Below, piece after piece: positions 52,960-61,714 of a DNA stretch of 64,000 bases. The stretch is from positions 62,001 through 126,000 of the forward strand of contig NZ_NBBJ01000005.1 in NCBI RefSeq assembly GCF_002197665.1. The letters run 5' to 3'. The notes below the pieces were generated by a model that saw nothing but the letters and a program-made list of their open reading frames with translations, ran no database searches and had not been told where the DNA came from. A program made the position numbers and the translations under genes. Source of the DNA: Sphingomonas mucosissima. GTDB lineage: Bacteria; Pseudomonadota; Alphaproteobacteria; Sphingomonadales; Sphingomonadaceae. Positions within the stretch are counted from its first letter, which is position 1. Every line of letters starts with the position of its first letter.

Positions 52960-54153
52960 TCAGCGCGTTGGGCCATCCTGATACGTTGCTGCTCCTTGAG
53001 GCACAGGGGGCGCTTCGGAATAGGGCATGATCAATCTGCCGTCGGGGGCGGCAGTGTAGTTCGTCTGCGTGGGGAACGGGATGGAGATGCCTTCGGCATC
53101 GAACCGGCGGTAGATGGCGAGCCCCACCGTGTGGCGGGCGTCATAGGCGATCTGATAATCCGCGGTGGGCGTGTCGAATTCGAGCTCGAAGTCGATCGAT
53201 GAGGCGCCGAACGCCACGAAGCCCGCGCGCACGAACATCTGATCGCTACGCTCCACCTCTTCCTGGAGGATGTGCGGGAGGCGGGCGAGCACGTCGCGAT
53301 CGGTTTCATAGCCGACGCCGATCGCCAGCTTGGTCCGCCGGCGTTCGCGCTGCGTGTTGTTGATGATTTCCTTGTCGAGCAGATTGCGGTTCGAGATGAT
53401 CCGCTGTTCGCCGTTGATACCGCGGATCCGGGTGGACTTCAGCCCGATCTCCTCCACGGTTCCCGAGCTTGAATCATAGGTGATCGCATCGCCGCGACGG
53501 AACGGCCGATCGAAGATGATCGCCAGCGCCGCAAACAGATCGGCGAAGATCCCCTGCGCCGCGAGACCGATCGCGATGCCGCCGACGCCAAGGCCCGCGA
53601 CGAGGCCGGTCACGTTCACGCCCAGATTGTCCAGGACGACCACCAGCGCGATCGCGAAGACGACGATCGTTACCAGCAAGCGGATGAGGCCCATGGCGTT
53701 CATCAGCGCTTCGCCGGAATAATTCTCGGCGCGGGTGCGATGCTCGATCGCGCCGAGGATCAGCTCGCGCGCCCAGATCGCCGCCTGGAAGACGGCCGCA
53801 AGCGTGAAGAGGAAGTTGATCGTCGTTGCGACAATGACGGGCGGATCGGCATAGCCAGCGACCAATTGCGCCGCGACCATGATGATGAAGAAGGTGCTGG
53901 TGCGCTCGATCGCGCGTCCGAAAACCGCGGACCATCCCTTGCCGGTGTGCGAGCGTCCGGCCAGGCGCGGCCCGAGCCTGCGCAGCCACAAAAGGGCAAG
54001 CGCGATTCCGGTGCCGATCGCCAGCGCGATCGCGATCTGCAGCCAATGGGCGCCGAACCAGTCGATGCTGGACGTCCAGAAGGCGGATATCTGCTGCTCA
54101 ACGTCGGCGCCGGAAATCTTTGGCAGGGGTGCTGTGCTGTTCTTCGCTGTCAT
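52960..54153 (-). CDS. Mechanosensitive ion channel, MscS family, larger form
   Basis: A 397-residue channel, distinct from the MscS at 23.4 kb. Four or five transmembrane helices lie between residues 30 and 215; the pore helix is VTGLVAGLGVGGIAIGLAAQ. FDRPFRRGDAITYDSSSGTV and NGEQRIISNRNLLDKEIINN are the beta domain, and the vestibule follows to residue 385. The extra N-terminal helices suggest an MscM/YbdG-like form with higher activation tension. Convergent with the LuxR gene. Confidence 0.9.
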   Translation of the reverse strand: MTAKNSTAPLPKISGADVEQQISAFWTSSIDWFGAHWLQIAIALAIGTGIALALLWLRRLGPRLAGRSHTGKGWSAVFGRAIERTSTFFIIMVAAQLVAGYADPPVIVATTINFLFTLAAVFQAAIWARELILGAIEHRTRAENYSGEALMNAMGLIRLLVTIVVFAIALVVVLDNLGVNVTGLVAGLGVGGIAIGLAAQGIFADLFAALAIIFDRPFRRGDAITYDSSSGTVEEIGLKSTRIRGINGEQRIISNRNLLDKEIINNTQRERRRTKLAIGVGYETDRDVLARLPHILQEEVERSDQMFVRAGFVAFGASSIDFELEFDTPTADYQIAYDARHTVGLAIYRRFDAEGISIPFPTQTNYTAAPDGRLIMPYSEAPPVPQGAATYQDGPTR

Positions 54154-54301
54154 CCGATCCTTCTGTGATGTTTTGCCCGGCTAATGCCGCGGGCGGCGCA
54201 GGCCTGTCGACCCCGGCTGATGATCGCCGAGCCGGTGCATCCACGCTGAATGGGGCGCCGCCGAGCCGCCGTAACGAACGCGCGACAGTGGCAGACGGCG
54301 A

Positions 54302-55312
54302 TTAAGCCGCCTCCTGTGCGCTTCCGTTCTCGCCCGTTTCCAGAAAGGCGATCAGGCCGCGTTCGGCACGGTTGAGCCAGCGCGTGGTGCGGGGCAGGTT
54401 CAACGAGGTGCGGAACGCTGCCTGGCCGTCCTTGATCAGCGAGATCAAGGCGGGGTGGACATAGGATTTGCGCGCGATCGCCGGCGTGTTGCCCAACCGC
54501 TCGGTAACGGGCGCGAGCAAGGTCTTGAGGCTGATGTCCCCCTTTGCGTGAGCGAGGGTCTCGAAGGCGATGACGCTGGCGCCCCAGGTGCGGAAATGCT
54601 TGGCGGTGAAATCCGCGCCCATCGCTTCCTTGATATAAGCGTTGACGTCCGAGGAGGTTACGGGGCGCACCTCGCCGTCATCATCGACATATTGGAACAG
54701 CTTCTGGCCCGGCAAATCCTGGCAGCGCTTCACGAAGCGCGCGAGGCTGCCGTCGGTGATGGTCAGCATCCGCAGCTTCCCGGACTTCGCCTTGTACTGC
54801 AGCTTCAGGGTGCCACCGCGGATGCGGGCGTGGCGATCGCGAAGCGTGGTGACCCCGAAGCTCTTGTTGCTCTTGGCATAGGTCTCGTTGCCGATGCGCA
54901 GGTGCGCGATATCGAGCAGCTTGACGATTGCAGCAATCGTCTTCTCCTTGGGGTGTCCACGCAGCTTGAGATCGGCCTCGACCCGCTCGCGCAGCTTCGG
55001 CAGCCCGCGCCCGAAGGCGGCGCACAGATTGTACTTCTCGTCCTCACGCGCGGCGCGGAACTCGGGATGGTAGCGATATTGCTTGCGGCCCTTTTCATCC
55101 CAGCCGACCGCCTGGATATGGCCGCTCGGATCGGGGCAGAACCATGCGTCGCGGTATGCCGGCGGGAGCCCGATGGCGTTCAGCCGCTCTATTTCCTCGC
55201 GATCGGTGATGCGGTTGCCTTCGGGATCGAAATAGCCCCAGCCGTGCCGCATCTTCTTCCGGGTGATCCCGGGTTCCTCATCGTCGTGGTATACGATCTT
55301 AGTCGACGCCAC
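54302..55312 (-). CDS. DNA topoisomerase IB
   Basis: A 336-residue enzyme of the poxvirus-like type IB class. YFDPEGNRITDREEIERLNA and GLPPAYRDAWFCPDPSGHIQ form the N-terminal clamp; KYNLCAAFGRGLPKLRERVE starts the catalytic domain; TTLRDRHARIRGGTLKLQYK and HFRTWGASVIAFETLAHAKG hold the Arg/Lys/His residues; KSYVHPALISLI contains the Tyr that forms the 3'-phosphotyrosine. It relaxes supercoils of either sign. Scattered in bacteria by transfer. It is divergent from the PfpI gene, separated by 111 bp with an EcfG-like promoter facing the other way. Confidence 0.95.
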   Translation of the reverse strand: MASTKIVYHDDEEPGITRKKMRHGWGYFDPEGNRITDREEIERLNAIGLPPAYRDAWFCPDPSGHIQAVGWDEKGRKQYRYHPEFRAAREDEKYNLCAAFGRGLPKLRERVEADLKLRGHPKEKTIAAIVKLLDIAHLRIGNETYAKSNKSFGVTTLRDRHARIRGGTLKLQYKAKSGKLRMLTITDGSLARFVKRCQDLPGQKLFQYVDDDGEVRPVTSSDVNAYIKEAMGADFTAKHFRTWGASVIAFETLAHAKGDISLKTLLAPVTERLGNTPAIARKSYVHPALISLIKDGQAAFRTSLNLPRTTRWLNRAERGLIAFLETGENGSAQEAA

Positions 55313-55363
55313 TGATCAACCTCCACATAGCATCGGAAATGCGCGGATGGTTGCGGCGGTTCC

Positions 55364-55388
55364 GGAACGGGCGGATGCGCCGCCGGTT
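55364..55388 (+). promoter_or_regulatory. EcfG-like promoter upstream of the PfpI/DJ-1 gene
   Basis: GGAAC (55364-55368), 16 bases, GGTT (55385-55388), one mismatch from the CGTT -10. It overlaps the palindrome GTTCCGGAAC, so a -35 box faces both directions, but no matching -10 was seen for topoisomerase IB. 35 bases before the start. Confidence 0.4.
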
Positions 55389-55423
55389 GTGAGGTGACCC
55401 TCGTATATCGGAGTTCCCGCCAC

Positions 55424-55975
55424 ATGGCCGACCTATCCAACGTCCGCGTGCTCATTCTTGCGACCGACGGCTTTGAAGATGCCGAACTGTTCGAGCCGCG
55501 CCAGGCGCTGCTTGATGCCGGGGCACAAGTGACGCTCGCCTCGATCAAGACCGATCCGATCCAAGGTGTGAAGGGAGACACGGACCCGACCCGCACGATC
55601 ACCCCGGACCTGACGCTGGATCAGGTGGATACCGAGGACTTCCACGCCCTGTTGCTTCCGGGCGGCGTCGGCAATCCGGACAAGATGCGCATGGAGGACC
55701 GCGCCGTCGGCATCGTCGGCGAGTTCATGGACGACGACAAGATCGTGGCGGCGATCTGCCATGCGCCGTGGCTGCTGGTGGAAGCGGACGTCGTCGACGG
55801 GCGCCGGGTGACCAGTTGGCCGTCGGTGCGCACCGACCTGGAGAATGCCGGCGCCGACGTGGTGGACGAGGAAGTCGTAATCGACGAAAACCTCATTACC
55901 AGCCGCAAGCCCGACGACATTCCCGCGTTCAACCGCGCGCTGATCGCGGCGCTGGAGGAAGAACTGGAGGATTGA
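55424..55975 (+). CDS. PfpI/DJ-1-family protein (type 1 glutamine amidotransferase fold)
   Basis: A 183-residue protein from ATG 55424. RVLILATDGFEDAELFEPRQ and HALLLPGGVGNPDKMR are the strand-loop blocks; AAICHAPWLLVEADVVDGRR is the nucleophile elbow with Cys and the following His. The Glu at the opposite site is in DGFEDAEL. Such proteins include stress-induced YhbO/Pfp1 glyoxalase-like or deglycase enzymes. Its EcfG-like promoter supports a stress role. It is followed 40 bases later by fdhD. Confidence 0.9.
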   Translation: MADLSNVRVLILATDGFEDAELFEPRQALLDAGAQVTLASIKTDPIQGVKGDTDPTRTITPDLTLDQVDTEDFHALLLPGGVGNPDKMRMEDRAVGIVGEFMDDDKIVAAICHAPWLLVEADVVDGRRVTSWPSVRTDLENAGADVVDEEVVIDENLITSRKPDDIPAFNRALIAALEEELED

Positions 55976-56015
55976 TGGCTTGTCCCTTGCCGGTGCGCGG
56001 CGCACGAGAGCGCGC

Positions 56016-56804
56016 ATGACGGGCGAGGTGCGGCCAGCAGCGATCGAGCATGACTTCGCGAAGGTGCCCGCGACAGGACCGGCCGCGCCGGTGTCGCGGG
56101 CGCTGGCGGATGAAGTGCCGATCGCCATCGAATGCAACGGTCTCGCTTATGCCGTGCTGATGGCGACGCCCGCTGCCGTGGAGGAGCTCGCAGCGGGTTT
56201 CGCCTTGGGTGAGCGACTGATCGATGGCGTGGACGATATTCGCGCCATTGACGTGAACGATACCGGCGAGGGCATCCTCGTACGCCTCACCCTCGCGCGG
56301 CGGGTGGCGGAGCGCATTGCCGACCGGGTCCGCCACCGGACCTCCGACGCGTCTTGCGGACTGTGCGGGGTGGAAACGCTGGCGCAGGCGCTGCGGCCAT
56401 TGCCTGCGGCCGCCCCGTGGGACGGCGCGGACGCGGCGGTCTTCGCGGCGTACCATGCGCTGCGGGATCATCAGCCGCTGAATGCGCAGACGGGCGCGGT
56501 TCATGCCGCGGCCGCCTGCACCCGCGATGGCGTGATCCGCGTCGCGTTCGAAGACGTCGGGCGCCACAATGCGTTCGACAAACTGATCGGATCGATGCTG
56601 CTGGCGGCGCAAACGTGGGATGGGGGCTTTGCCCTGCTCACGTCGCGTTGCTCGTTCGAGCTGGTCGAGAAAGCGGTGCTTGCGGGCTGCCCGATGCTGG
56701 CGACCATCTCTGCGCCGACGCGCCTCGCGGTGGAGCGCGCGGCCGGCGCGGGGCTGACGCTGCGCTCACTGGTGCGAGCGGATTCGATGCTGGCGAGCGG
56801 GTGA
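56016..56804 (+). CDS. fdhD: Formate dehydrogenase accessory sulfurtransferase FdhD
   Basis: A 262-residue protein from ATG 56016; a TTG at 55980 could add 12 residues. DEVPIAIECNGLAYAVLMAT, EELAAGFALGERLIDGVDDI, SDASCGLCGVETLAQAL with the CGLCG pair that relays sulfur, and VAFEDVGRHNAFDKLIGSML are the four conserved parts. FdhD moves sulfur from IscS to the molybdenum cofactor before insertion into formate dehydrogenase. No formate dehydrogenase gene lies in the window, so its client is elsewhere. Confidence 0.95.
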   Translation: MTGEVRPAAIEHDFAKVPATGPAAPVSRALADEVPIAIECNGLAYAVLMATPAAVEELAAGFALGERLIDGVDDIRAIDVNDTGEGILVRLTLARRVAERIADRVRHRTSDASCGLCGVETLAQALRPLPAAAPWDGADAAVFAAYHALRDHQPLNAQTGAVHAAAACTRDGVIRVAFEDVGRHNAFDKLIGSMLLAAQTWDGGFALLTSRCSFELVEKAVLAGCPMLATISAPTRLAVERAAGAGLTLRSLVRADSMLASG

Positions 56805-56814
56805 CGCCGCACCG

Positions 56815-57144
56815 CTAGCGAGCGCGGCGGGTCGGCGCGTTGAAATCGGCGGGCTTGTTGGCGATCCAGCGGAGAAAGGGTGCGAGCGCCGGCAGCGCGC
56901 GCACGGCTTCCATGTCGGCCAAGCGGGCGAGGGTGGTGTTGTCCGCAGCGACGTGGATCGCGCGGTGGCAGATCGGGTTCACCGGCATGGTTTGCGTGCC
57001 ACCCTTGCTCTTGGGCACCACGTGGTGCCACTCGGTCCGGGTGCCGAGGGGACGCCCACATAAGGCGCAGGCAACCGGCGGTGGCGCTGCCATCCGTGCC
57101 TCTGCCTCCGCAACAGCGATCTTGCGCTTCACCCGTCCCATCAC
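56815..57144 (-). CDS. Small HNH endonuclease-type protein
   Basis: A 109-residue protein. CALCGRPLGTRTEWHHVVPK, then SKGGTQTMPVNPICHRAIHV, carries a CxxC pair, the catalytic HH and the C..H of a zinc-stabilised beta-beta-alpha HNH nuclease. The N-terminus is basic (KRKIAVAEAEARMA). No toxin, phage or restriction partner is next to it, so it is an orphan, perhaps a general HNH protein. It is convergent with fdhD (10-base gap). Confidence 0.8.
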   Translation of the reverse strand: MMGRVKRKIAVAEAEARMAAPPPVACALCGRPLGTRTEWHHVVPKSKGGTQTMPVNPICHRAIHVAADNTTLARLADMEAVRALPALAPFLRWIANKPADFNAPTRRAR

Positions 57145-57248
57145 CGCCCCATGTAGTGTCTCCGGCTGCCGCTTGCAGCGCGCGGTGCAATCGGCTTAAC
57201 AACGGCTAAGTCAGCCGGCTTACGATCGGCGGCACGAGGAGATGATGC

Positions 57249-57995
57249 ATGGCCGGACCCCATCCTTTGTTTGATCTAACGGGCAAGGTCGCGCTGATCA
57301 CCGGGGGCTCACGCGGGCTGGGGCGGGAAATGGCGTTGGCCTTTGCCGACGCGGGCGCGGATGTGATCGTCTCCAGCCGGAAGGCGGAAGCCTGCGAAGC
57401 CGTGGTGGCGGAGATCGCGGCAAAGGGGCGACGGGCGGCGGCAATCCCGGCGCATGCGGGCAAGTGGGACGAGATGGACCGGCTGGCGGACGCTGCCTGG
57501 GACATGTTCGGCACGCTCGACATCCTTGTCGCCAATGCCGGGATGGGGCCGCTGGTGCCGAGCCACGAGGTGTCCGAGGCGCTGTTCGACAGCGTGGTCG
57601 GCCTGAACTTCAAAGGGCCGTTCCGGCTGATGGCGAACATCGCCAACCGCATGGCGCAGGGCGAGGGCGGCACGATCCTGGCGACGTCCTCGATTGCGTC
57701 GCTGCGTCCGACGCCGATGGTGGTGCCTTATGCCGGTGCCAAGGCGGCGCTGAACGCGATGGTTTCCAGCATGGCGCATGAATATGGGCCCAAGGTGCGC
57801 GTCAATGCGATCGCCGCCGGGCCGTTTCTCACCGACATCTCCAAGGCATGGACCGAGGAAGCGCGCGAGAAGACCGACAGCGCATCGGGGCGCCCAGGCC
57901 GCCCGGAAGAGATCGTGACGAGCGCGCTTTACCTCGCGAGCCCGTCGTCGAGCTTCGTCACCGGCACGGTGATCCGCTGCGACGGTGGCTGCTGA
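57249..57995 (+). CDS. SDR-family oxidoreductase
   Basis: A 248-residue SDR. ALITGGSRGLGREMALAFAD is the cofactor loop, LVANAGMGPLVPS the NAG motif, TSSIASLRPTPMVVPYAGAK the Ser, Tyr and Lys, and CDGGC the C-terminus. It is of the classical FabG-like form. A GAGGAG site lies 6 bases before the ATG. It ends in TGATG with the kinase-like gene, so it is first in a three-gene unit; probably oxidises a hydroxy- or ketoacyl-CoA in the catabolic set. Confidence 0.88.
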   Translation: MAGPHPLFDLTGKVALITGGSRGLGREMALAFADAGADVIVSSRKAEACEAVVAEIAAKGRRAAAIPAHAGKWDEMDRLADAAWDMFGTLDILVANAGMGPLVPSHEVSEALFDSVVGLNFKGPFRLMANIANRMAQGEGGTILATSSIASLRPTPMVVPYAGAKAALNAMVSSMAHEYGPKVRVNAIAAGPFLTDISKAWTEEAREKTDSASGRPGRPEEIVTSALYLASPSSSFVTGTVIRCDGGC

Positions 57996-59062
57996 TGGCC
58001 GCGGATCTGGAAGGCAGCGCGGTTGACGCAGCCTGGCTGACGACGCGCTTGCGGGGTGCGGGCGTGCTGCGCGAGGCGAGCGTAACGTCCGTGGAAGCCA
58101 CGCCGGTGGGCGTCGGGATGCTCGGCGACTCGATCCGCTTCGTGGTGAAATATGACGGCGACGAGAGGGCGCCGGGATCGTTCGTCGGCAAGTTCGCCAG
58201 CGCCAATCCGACCAGCCGACAGACCGGCGCTGGCTTTGGTCTCTACGAACGCGAGGTCGGTTTCTACCGCCATGTCGCGGATACGGTGGCGATCCGCTCG
58301 CCGAAGTGCGTCTCGATCGAACATGATCCGGCGGACGGCACGTTCGCGCTGCTGATGGAGGATCTGACCCCTGCGCGATCGGGCAACCAGCTGACCGGCT
58401 GCGGCCTTGCGGATGCCGAGCGCGCGATGGAGCAGGCCGCAGCGCTGCACGGTCCGCGCTGGAATGACGCGACGCTGCGCGAGCACGCCTTTCTCGACAC
58501 CAGCGGCGCGCGCGATTTCGTGGTCAACGTCTTCCCGGACTGCCTGGCCGAGTTCCACCGCCGCTACGATGGCGTGCTGGAGCCCGAATATATGGCGGTG
58601 TGCGATCGCTATGGTGCGCTGCTCGCCAATGCGCCCGTGCCGCAGCCTGCCAACTTCACGCTGACCCACGGCGATTTCCGGCTCGACAACATGCTGTTCG
58701 ACGCGCGCGATGGCGAGGTGCCGCTGGCGGTGCTTGACTGGCAGTCGCCGTCGATCGGGCTGGGGGCGGTGGACGTCGCCTATTTTCTCGGAATGGCGCT
58801 GTCGATCGAGGATCGACGCGCGCACGAGCGGCATCTGCTCGACTATTATCTGGAGCAGCTGCGCGGCTATGGCGTCAGCGATTATGGCTATGATGATCTC
58901 TATCGCGACTATCGGTTAACGTTGCTGTCGGGCGTATCAACGGCGGTGTTCGCGTCGGCCTCAACCAAGCGTACCGAGCGGGGTGATGCGATGTTCCTGG
59001 CCATGGCGCGCGGGGGATGCGCGCAGGCGATCGATTGCGATGCGCTGGCACTGATGGGCTGA
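57995..59062 (+). CDS. Aminoglycoside-phosphotransferase-like small-molecule kinase
   Basis: A 355-residue protein of the APH/ecdysteroid-kinase-like superfamily. SFVGKFASANPTSRQ has the ATP-binding Lys, FALLMEDLTPARSGNQLTGC the hinge and family marker, LTHGDFRLDNMLFDARDG the Brenner loop with catalytic Asp and Asn, and LAVLDWQSPSIGLGAVDVAY the metal-binding Asp. The best-studied relatives in CoA catabolism phosphorylate a 4-hydroxyacyl-CoA (LvaA; the kinase domain of ACAD10/11). It overlaps the SDR stop by one base and sits 16 bases before the thioesterase gene. Antibiotic resistance is not implied. Confidence 0.8.
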   Translation: MAADLEGSAVDAAWLTTRLRGAGVLREASVTSVEATPVGVGMLGDSIRFVVKYDGDERAPGSFVGKFASANPTSRQTGAGFGLYEREVGFYRHVADTVAIRSPKCVSIEHDPADGTFALLMEDLTPARSGNQLTGCGLADAERAMEQAAALHGPRWNDATLREHAFLDTSGARDFVVNVFPDCLAEFHRRYDGVLEPEYMAVCDRYGALLANAPVPQPANFTLTHGDFRLDNMLFDARDGEVPLAVLDWQSPSIGLGAVDVAYFLGMALSIEDRRAHERHLLDYYLEQLRGYGVSDYGYDDLYRDYRLTLLSGVSTAVFASASTKRTERGDAMFLAMARGGCAQAIDCDALALMG

Positions 59063-59078
59063 GAGAAGGGGACGAGCC

Positions 59079-59909
59079 TTGGGGGGATTGGTCGCAGCAA
59101 CAGCGCTGACGCCGCGCGGCGACGGCTATGTCGTCGAGCTCGATCGGGATTGGGAGATCTGGGGCCCGGCAGGGGGCTATATCGCCGCCATCGCGCTGCG
59201 CGCCGTGCGTGAGCGCGTCGCGTCGGGGCATCGCCCGGTCACGATCACCGGGCAGTTCGTGCGGGTCGCGCGCTGGGGCGCGCTCGACGTTCGCGTGGAC
59301 CATATCAAGGAGGGCGCGTCGTCACTTTATGCCGTTACACTGTCGCAGGATGCGCGACCGGTGTTCCTGGCGCAGATCTGGACCACCTCGCGCGCTGACC
59401 CGTCGATCGCGCTGACACCGATGTTTCCCGACGTTCCCGGGCCCGAGGGCCTGCGCGATCAGGATGCGATTGCCGCGGAGCGGGGGATTTCGACCAATCG
59501 GTTCTGGAGCAACCTGGAAGGTCGCCCGGTGCACTTCCGGCTACACAGCGACCCGCCCGCGCCGGTGCCGCAACAGTATCGCTGGATGCGGTTTCGCGAC
59601 TGGCCGGAGGCCGGCGCCGACGATCTGTTCTTTGACGCGATGCGCAGCGCGCTGCTGATCGATCTGGGCATCTGGCCCGGGCATTGGCACCGGTTGACCG
59701 AGTCCGCGCCGTACCTCGCGCCCTCGCTTGACCTGACCGTCTATTTCCACGGAAGCCAGCCGGCGGGCGGCTGGCTATTGAGCGAGGCGGACAGTGACGT
59801 GTCGGGCGACGGGCTGATCAGCGGACGCGTGCGCATGTGGAGCGAAGATGGCCGGCCGCTAGCGACGGGCAGCGGGCACTGCCTGGTGACGGTGCCCAAG
59901 CCACGATGA
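59079..59909 (+). CDS. Acyl-CoA thioesterase-family protein
   Basis: A 276-residue double hot-dog protein. The likely start is TTG 59079 or a second TTG nine bases on; no ATG precedes the conserved part. DRDWEIWGPAGGYIAAIALR is the N-terminal helix block, VTITGQFVRVARWGALDVRV the central strands, and LTVYFHGSQPAGGWLLSEAD the C-terminal hot-dog. It belongs to the TesB/PF13622-like 'thioesterase family'. It may release or trap CoA esters in the catabolic set. Stop is 22 bases from the convergent hydrolase gene. Confidence 0.8.
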   Translation: MGGLVAATALTPRGDGYVVELDRDWEIWGPAGGYIAAIALRAVRERVASGHRPVTITGQFVRVARWGALDVRVDHIKEGASSLYAVTLSQDARPVFLAQIWTTSRADPSIALTPMFPDVPGPEGLRDQDAIAAERGISTNRFWSNLEGRPVHFRLHSDPPAPVPQQYRWMRFRDWPEAGADDLFFDAMRSALLIDLGIWPGHWHRLTESAPYLAPSLDLTVYFHGSQPAGGWLLSEADSDVSGDGLISGRVRMWSEDGRPLATGSGHCLVTVPKPR

Positions 59910-59931
59910 CGCTGGCGCTCTCGGCGAGCGC

Positions 59932-60828
59932 CTAGCCGGCAGCCCTGGGCAGCCACGCCGTGATGATCTCGTTGACTGCCTCCGGCGCTTCCTGCTGCAC
60001 CCAGTGGGAGACACCCGGCAGGCGGCGGATGGTGAGGTCCTTCACGTAGCGATCGGTGCCGTTGAGCGTTTCCAGCCCGAGCGCCTTGTCCTCTTCGCCC
60101 CAGACGATCAGCGTCGGCACGTCCACCTTGCCATCGCCGGTCTCCATGGCGCCCCGGTTGCGCAGGGCGGCGCGATACCAATTGATCATTGCGGTGAGCG
60201 CGCCGGGGCGCTGCGCCGCCTTGGCGTAGACGTCGAGCACCGCGTCGGGGAAGCGGCTCTTGTCGACCGCCATGCCGCGGAACGCGTCGCGGATCCCCTG
60301 CGCGTCGTTGCGGCCGAGCGACCATTCGGGCAGGAAGGGAAGCTGGAAAAAGGCGATGTACCAGCTGCGCTTGCGCTGCGGTCCGTGCTTTAGCGCTTCG
60401 GCGAAGCAGGCGGGGTGGGGGAGGTTCATCACCACCAGTCGCTCGATCGGGCGCGTTTTCCAGATCGCGAACAGCCAGGCGATCGCGCCGCCCCAATCGT
60501 GCGCCATCAGCGTCAGCTTCTTGGCGCCGCTGGCGTCGAATAGTGCGGCGGCATCCTCGACGATCTGGTCGGCGCGGTAGGCGGCGACGCCCTTCGGCCG
60601 GCTGGAAGCGCCGTAGCCGCGCTGGTTGGGCGCCCAGACGCGATAGCCCATCTCCGCCAGCAGCGGCATTTGATAGCGCCAGGAGAAGTTCAGTTCGGGG
60701 AAGCCGTGGAGGCACAGGATCAGGTGGTCGCCGCTGCCGGCCTCGGCGACCTCGAAGACGCGGCCGTTGGCGGCGACTTCGCGAATGGTGATGCCGCTGC
60801 CGGCGGGTGGGGACCAACTGGGTGTCAT
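59932..60828 (-). CDS. Alpha/beta hydrolase, epoxide-hydrolase-like
   Basis: A 298-residue hydrolase from ATG 60828. LILCLHGFPELNFSWRYQMP carries the HGFPE oxyanion region, VWAPNQRGYGASSRPKGVAA and KLTLMAHDWGGAIAWLFAIW contain the nucleophile elbow HDWGG with Asp, typical of epoxide hydrolases and dehalogenases. VPTLIVWGEEDKALGLE has the acid residue and LPGVSHWVQQEAPE the His. The Asp nucleophile argues for epoxide or haloalkane substrates over simple esters. Overlaps the SDR gene by ATGA. Confidence 0.88.
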   Translation of the reverse strand: MTPSWSPPAGSGITIREVAANGRVFEVAEAGSGDHLILCLHGFPELNFSWRYQMPLLAEMGYRVWAPNQRGYGASSRPKGVAAYRADQIVEDAAALFDASGAKKLTLMAHDWGGAIAWLFAIWKTRPIERLVVMNLPHPACFAEALKHGPQRKRSWYIAFFQLPFLPEWSLGRNDAQGIRDAFRGMAVDKSRFPDAVLDVYAKAAQRPGALTAMINWYRAALRNRGAMETGDGKVDVPTLIVWGEEDKALGLETLNGTDRYVKDLTIRRLPGVSHWVQQEAPEAVNEIITAWLPRAAG

Positions 60829-61613
60829 GCAACGGCTCCTTCCGCCGCGGCGGCGGCGTAGCGATGCAGGTTCGGCTGGCCCGTCCAGGCGGTCTGGCCA
60901 CCATCCGCGACGAACGCAGCACCGGTGACATAGGATGCGGCATCGGAGGCGAGGAAGGCGATGACCTCGGCCATTTCCTCCGGCGTGCCGGCGCGGCCCA
61001 TCGGGATGGTATCGTGCCAGCCGGCTTCGAGGCCTGGGATCGTCTTGGCACTGGCGGTGAGCGGCGTGGCGATGAGGCCGGGGCAGAGGCAGTTCACGCG
61101 GATGCCCTCGCGGGCATGATCGACCGCGAGGCTGCGCGTGTAGTTGATGACGCCGGCCTTGGCGGCATTGTAGGCGGTGAGGCCATAGTCGCCGGCAAGG
61201 CCGGAGATCGAGGCGGTGTTGACGATCGCCGTGGCCCGGCCCGTCATGTGCGGGATGGCGGCGCGGCACGCGTAGAAGACGGCGTTGAGGTCAATCGCGA
61301 TCACGCGTTCCCAGGTTTCGGGCTCCAGATCGGGGGTGCGGCCAAAGCAGCCGATGCCGGCATTGTTGACCAGGATGTCGAGCGTTCCGTGCGCTTCCAC
61401 CGTGCGCGCGACCATCGCCTCCACAGCCGCGCGATCGGCTACGTCGACCGTCAGGGCGAGACCACCGGTTTCCGCTGCGATCGACTCCGCGGCTTCGGTC
61501 ACCAGATCGGCGACGACCACCCTTGCGCCTTCGCGCGCCATCAGGCGTGCCGTCGCCGCGCCGATCCCGGAGCCGCCGCCGGTGATCAGCGCCACCTTGT
61601 CCTTGAACCGCAT
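60825..61613 (-). CDS. SDR-family oxidoreductase
   Basis: A 262-residue SDR. ALITGGGSGIGAATARLMAR, LVNNAGIGCFGRTPDLEPET, NTASISGLAGDYGLTAYNAA with the following KAG, and TGAAFVADGGQTAW are the classical features. It probably oxidises a secondary alcohol in the pathway. First gene of a two-gene unit with the hydrolase and divergent from the flavin monooxygenase, with a palindrome in the 101-bp gap. Confidence 0.88.
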   Translation of the reverse strand: MRFKDKVALITGGGSGIGAATARLMAREGARVVVADLVTEAAESIAAETGGLALTVDVADRAAVEAMVARTVEAHGTLDILVNNAGIGCFGRTPDLEPETWERVIAIDLNAVFYACRAAIPHMTGRATAIVNTASISGLAGDYGLTAYNAAKAGVINYTRSLAVDHAREGIRVNCLCPGLIATPLTASAKTIPGLEAGWHDTIPMGRAGTPEEMAEVIAFLASDAASYVTGAAFVADGGQTAWTGQPNLHRYAAAAAEGAVA

Positions 61614-61666
61614 CCTGCTCTCTCCTCGTGTGCGGGCCGGTTGATTCGGCGCGCGCTTCAGGCCAT

Positions 61667-61682
61667 CATAACTTTCGTTATG
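61667..61682. promoter_or_regulatory. Perfect inverted repeat between the SDR and flavin monooxygenase genes
   Basis: CATAAC-TTTC-GTTATG, 6-bp arms and a 4-base centre, in the 101-bp gap between divergent genes. Its position would let one TetR-type repressor control both directions, but no TetR gene is seen in the window. Confidence 0.45.
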
Positions 61683-61714
61683 GCTGCGGGAAGAGGGCGG
61701 CCGGGGAGAGGAAC

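Noticed and set aside
56815..57144. HNH protein as part of a defence or toxin system
   Set aside because: No partner gene, restriction subunit, immunity protein or phage gene is adjacent.
57995..59062. Aminoglycoside resistance gene
   Set aside because: The fold is shared, but context (SDR, thioesterase, CoA enzymes) and the MEDL marker fit the small-molecule kinases of catabolism.
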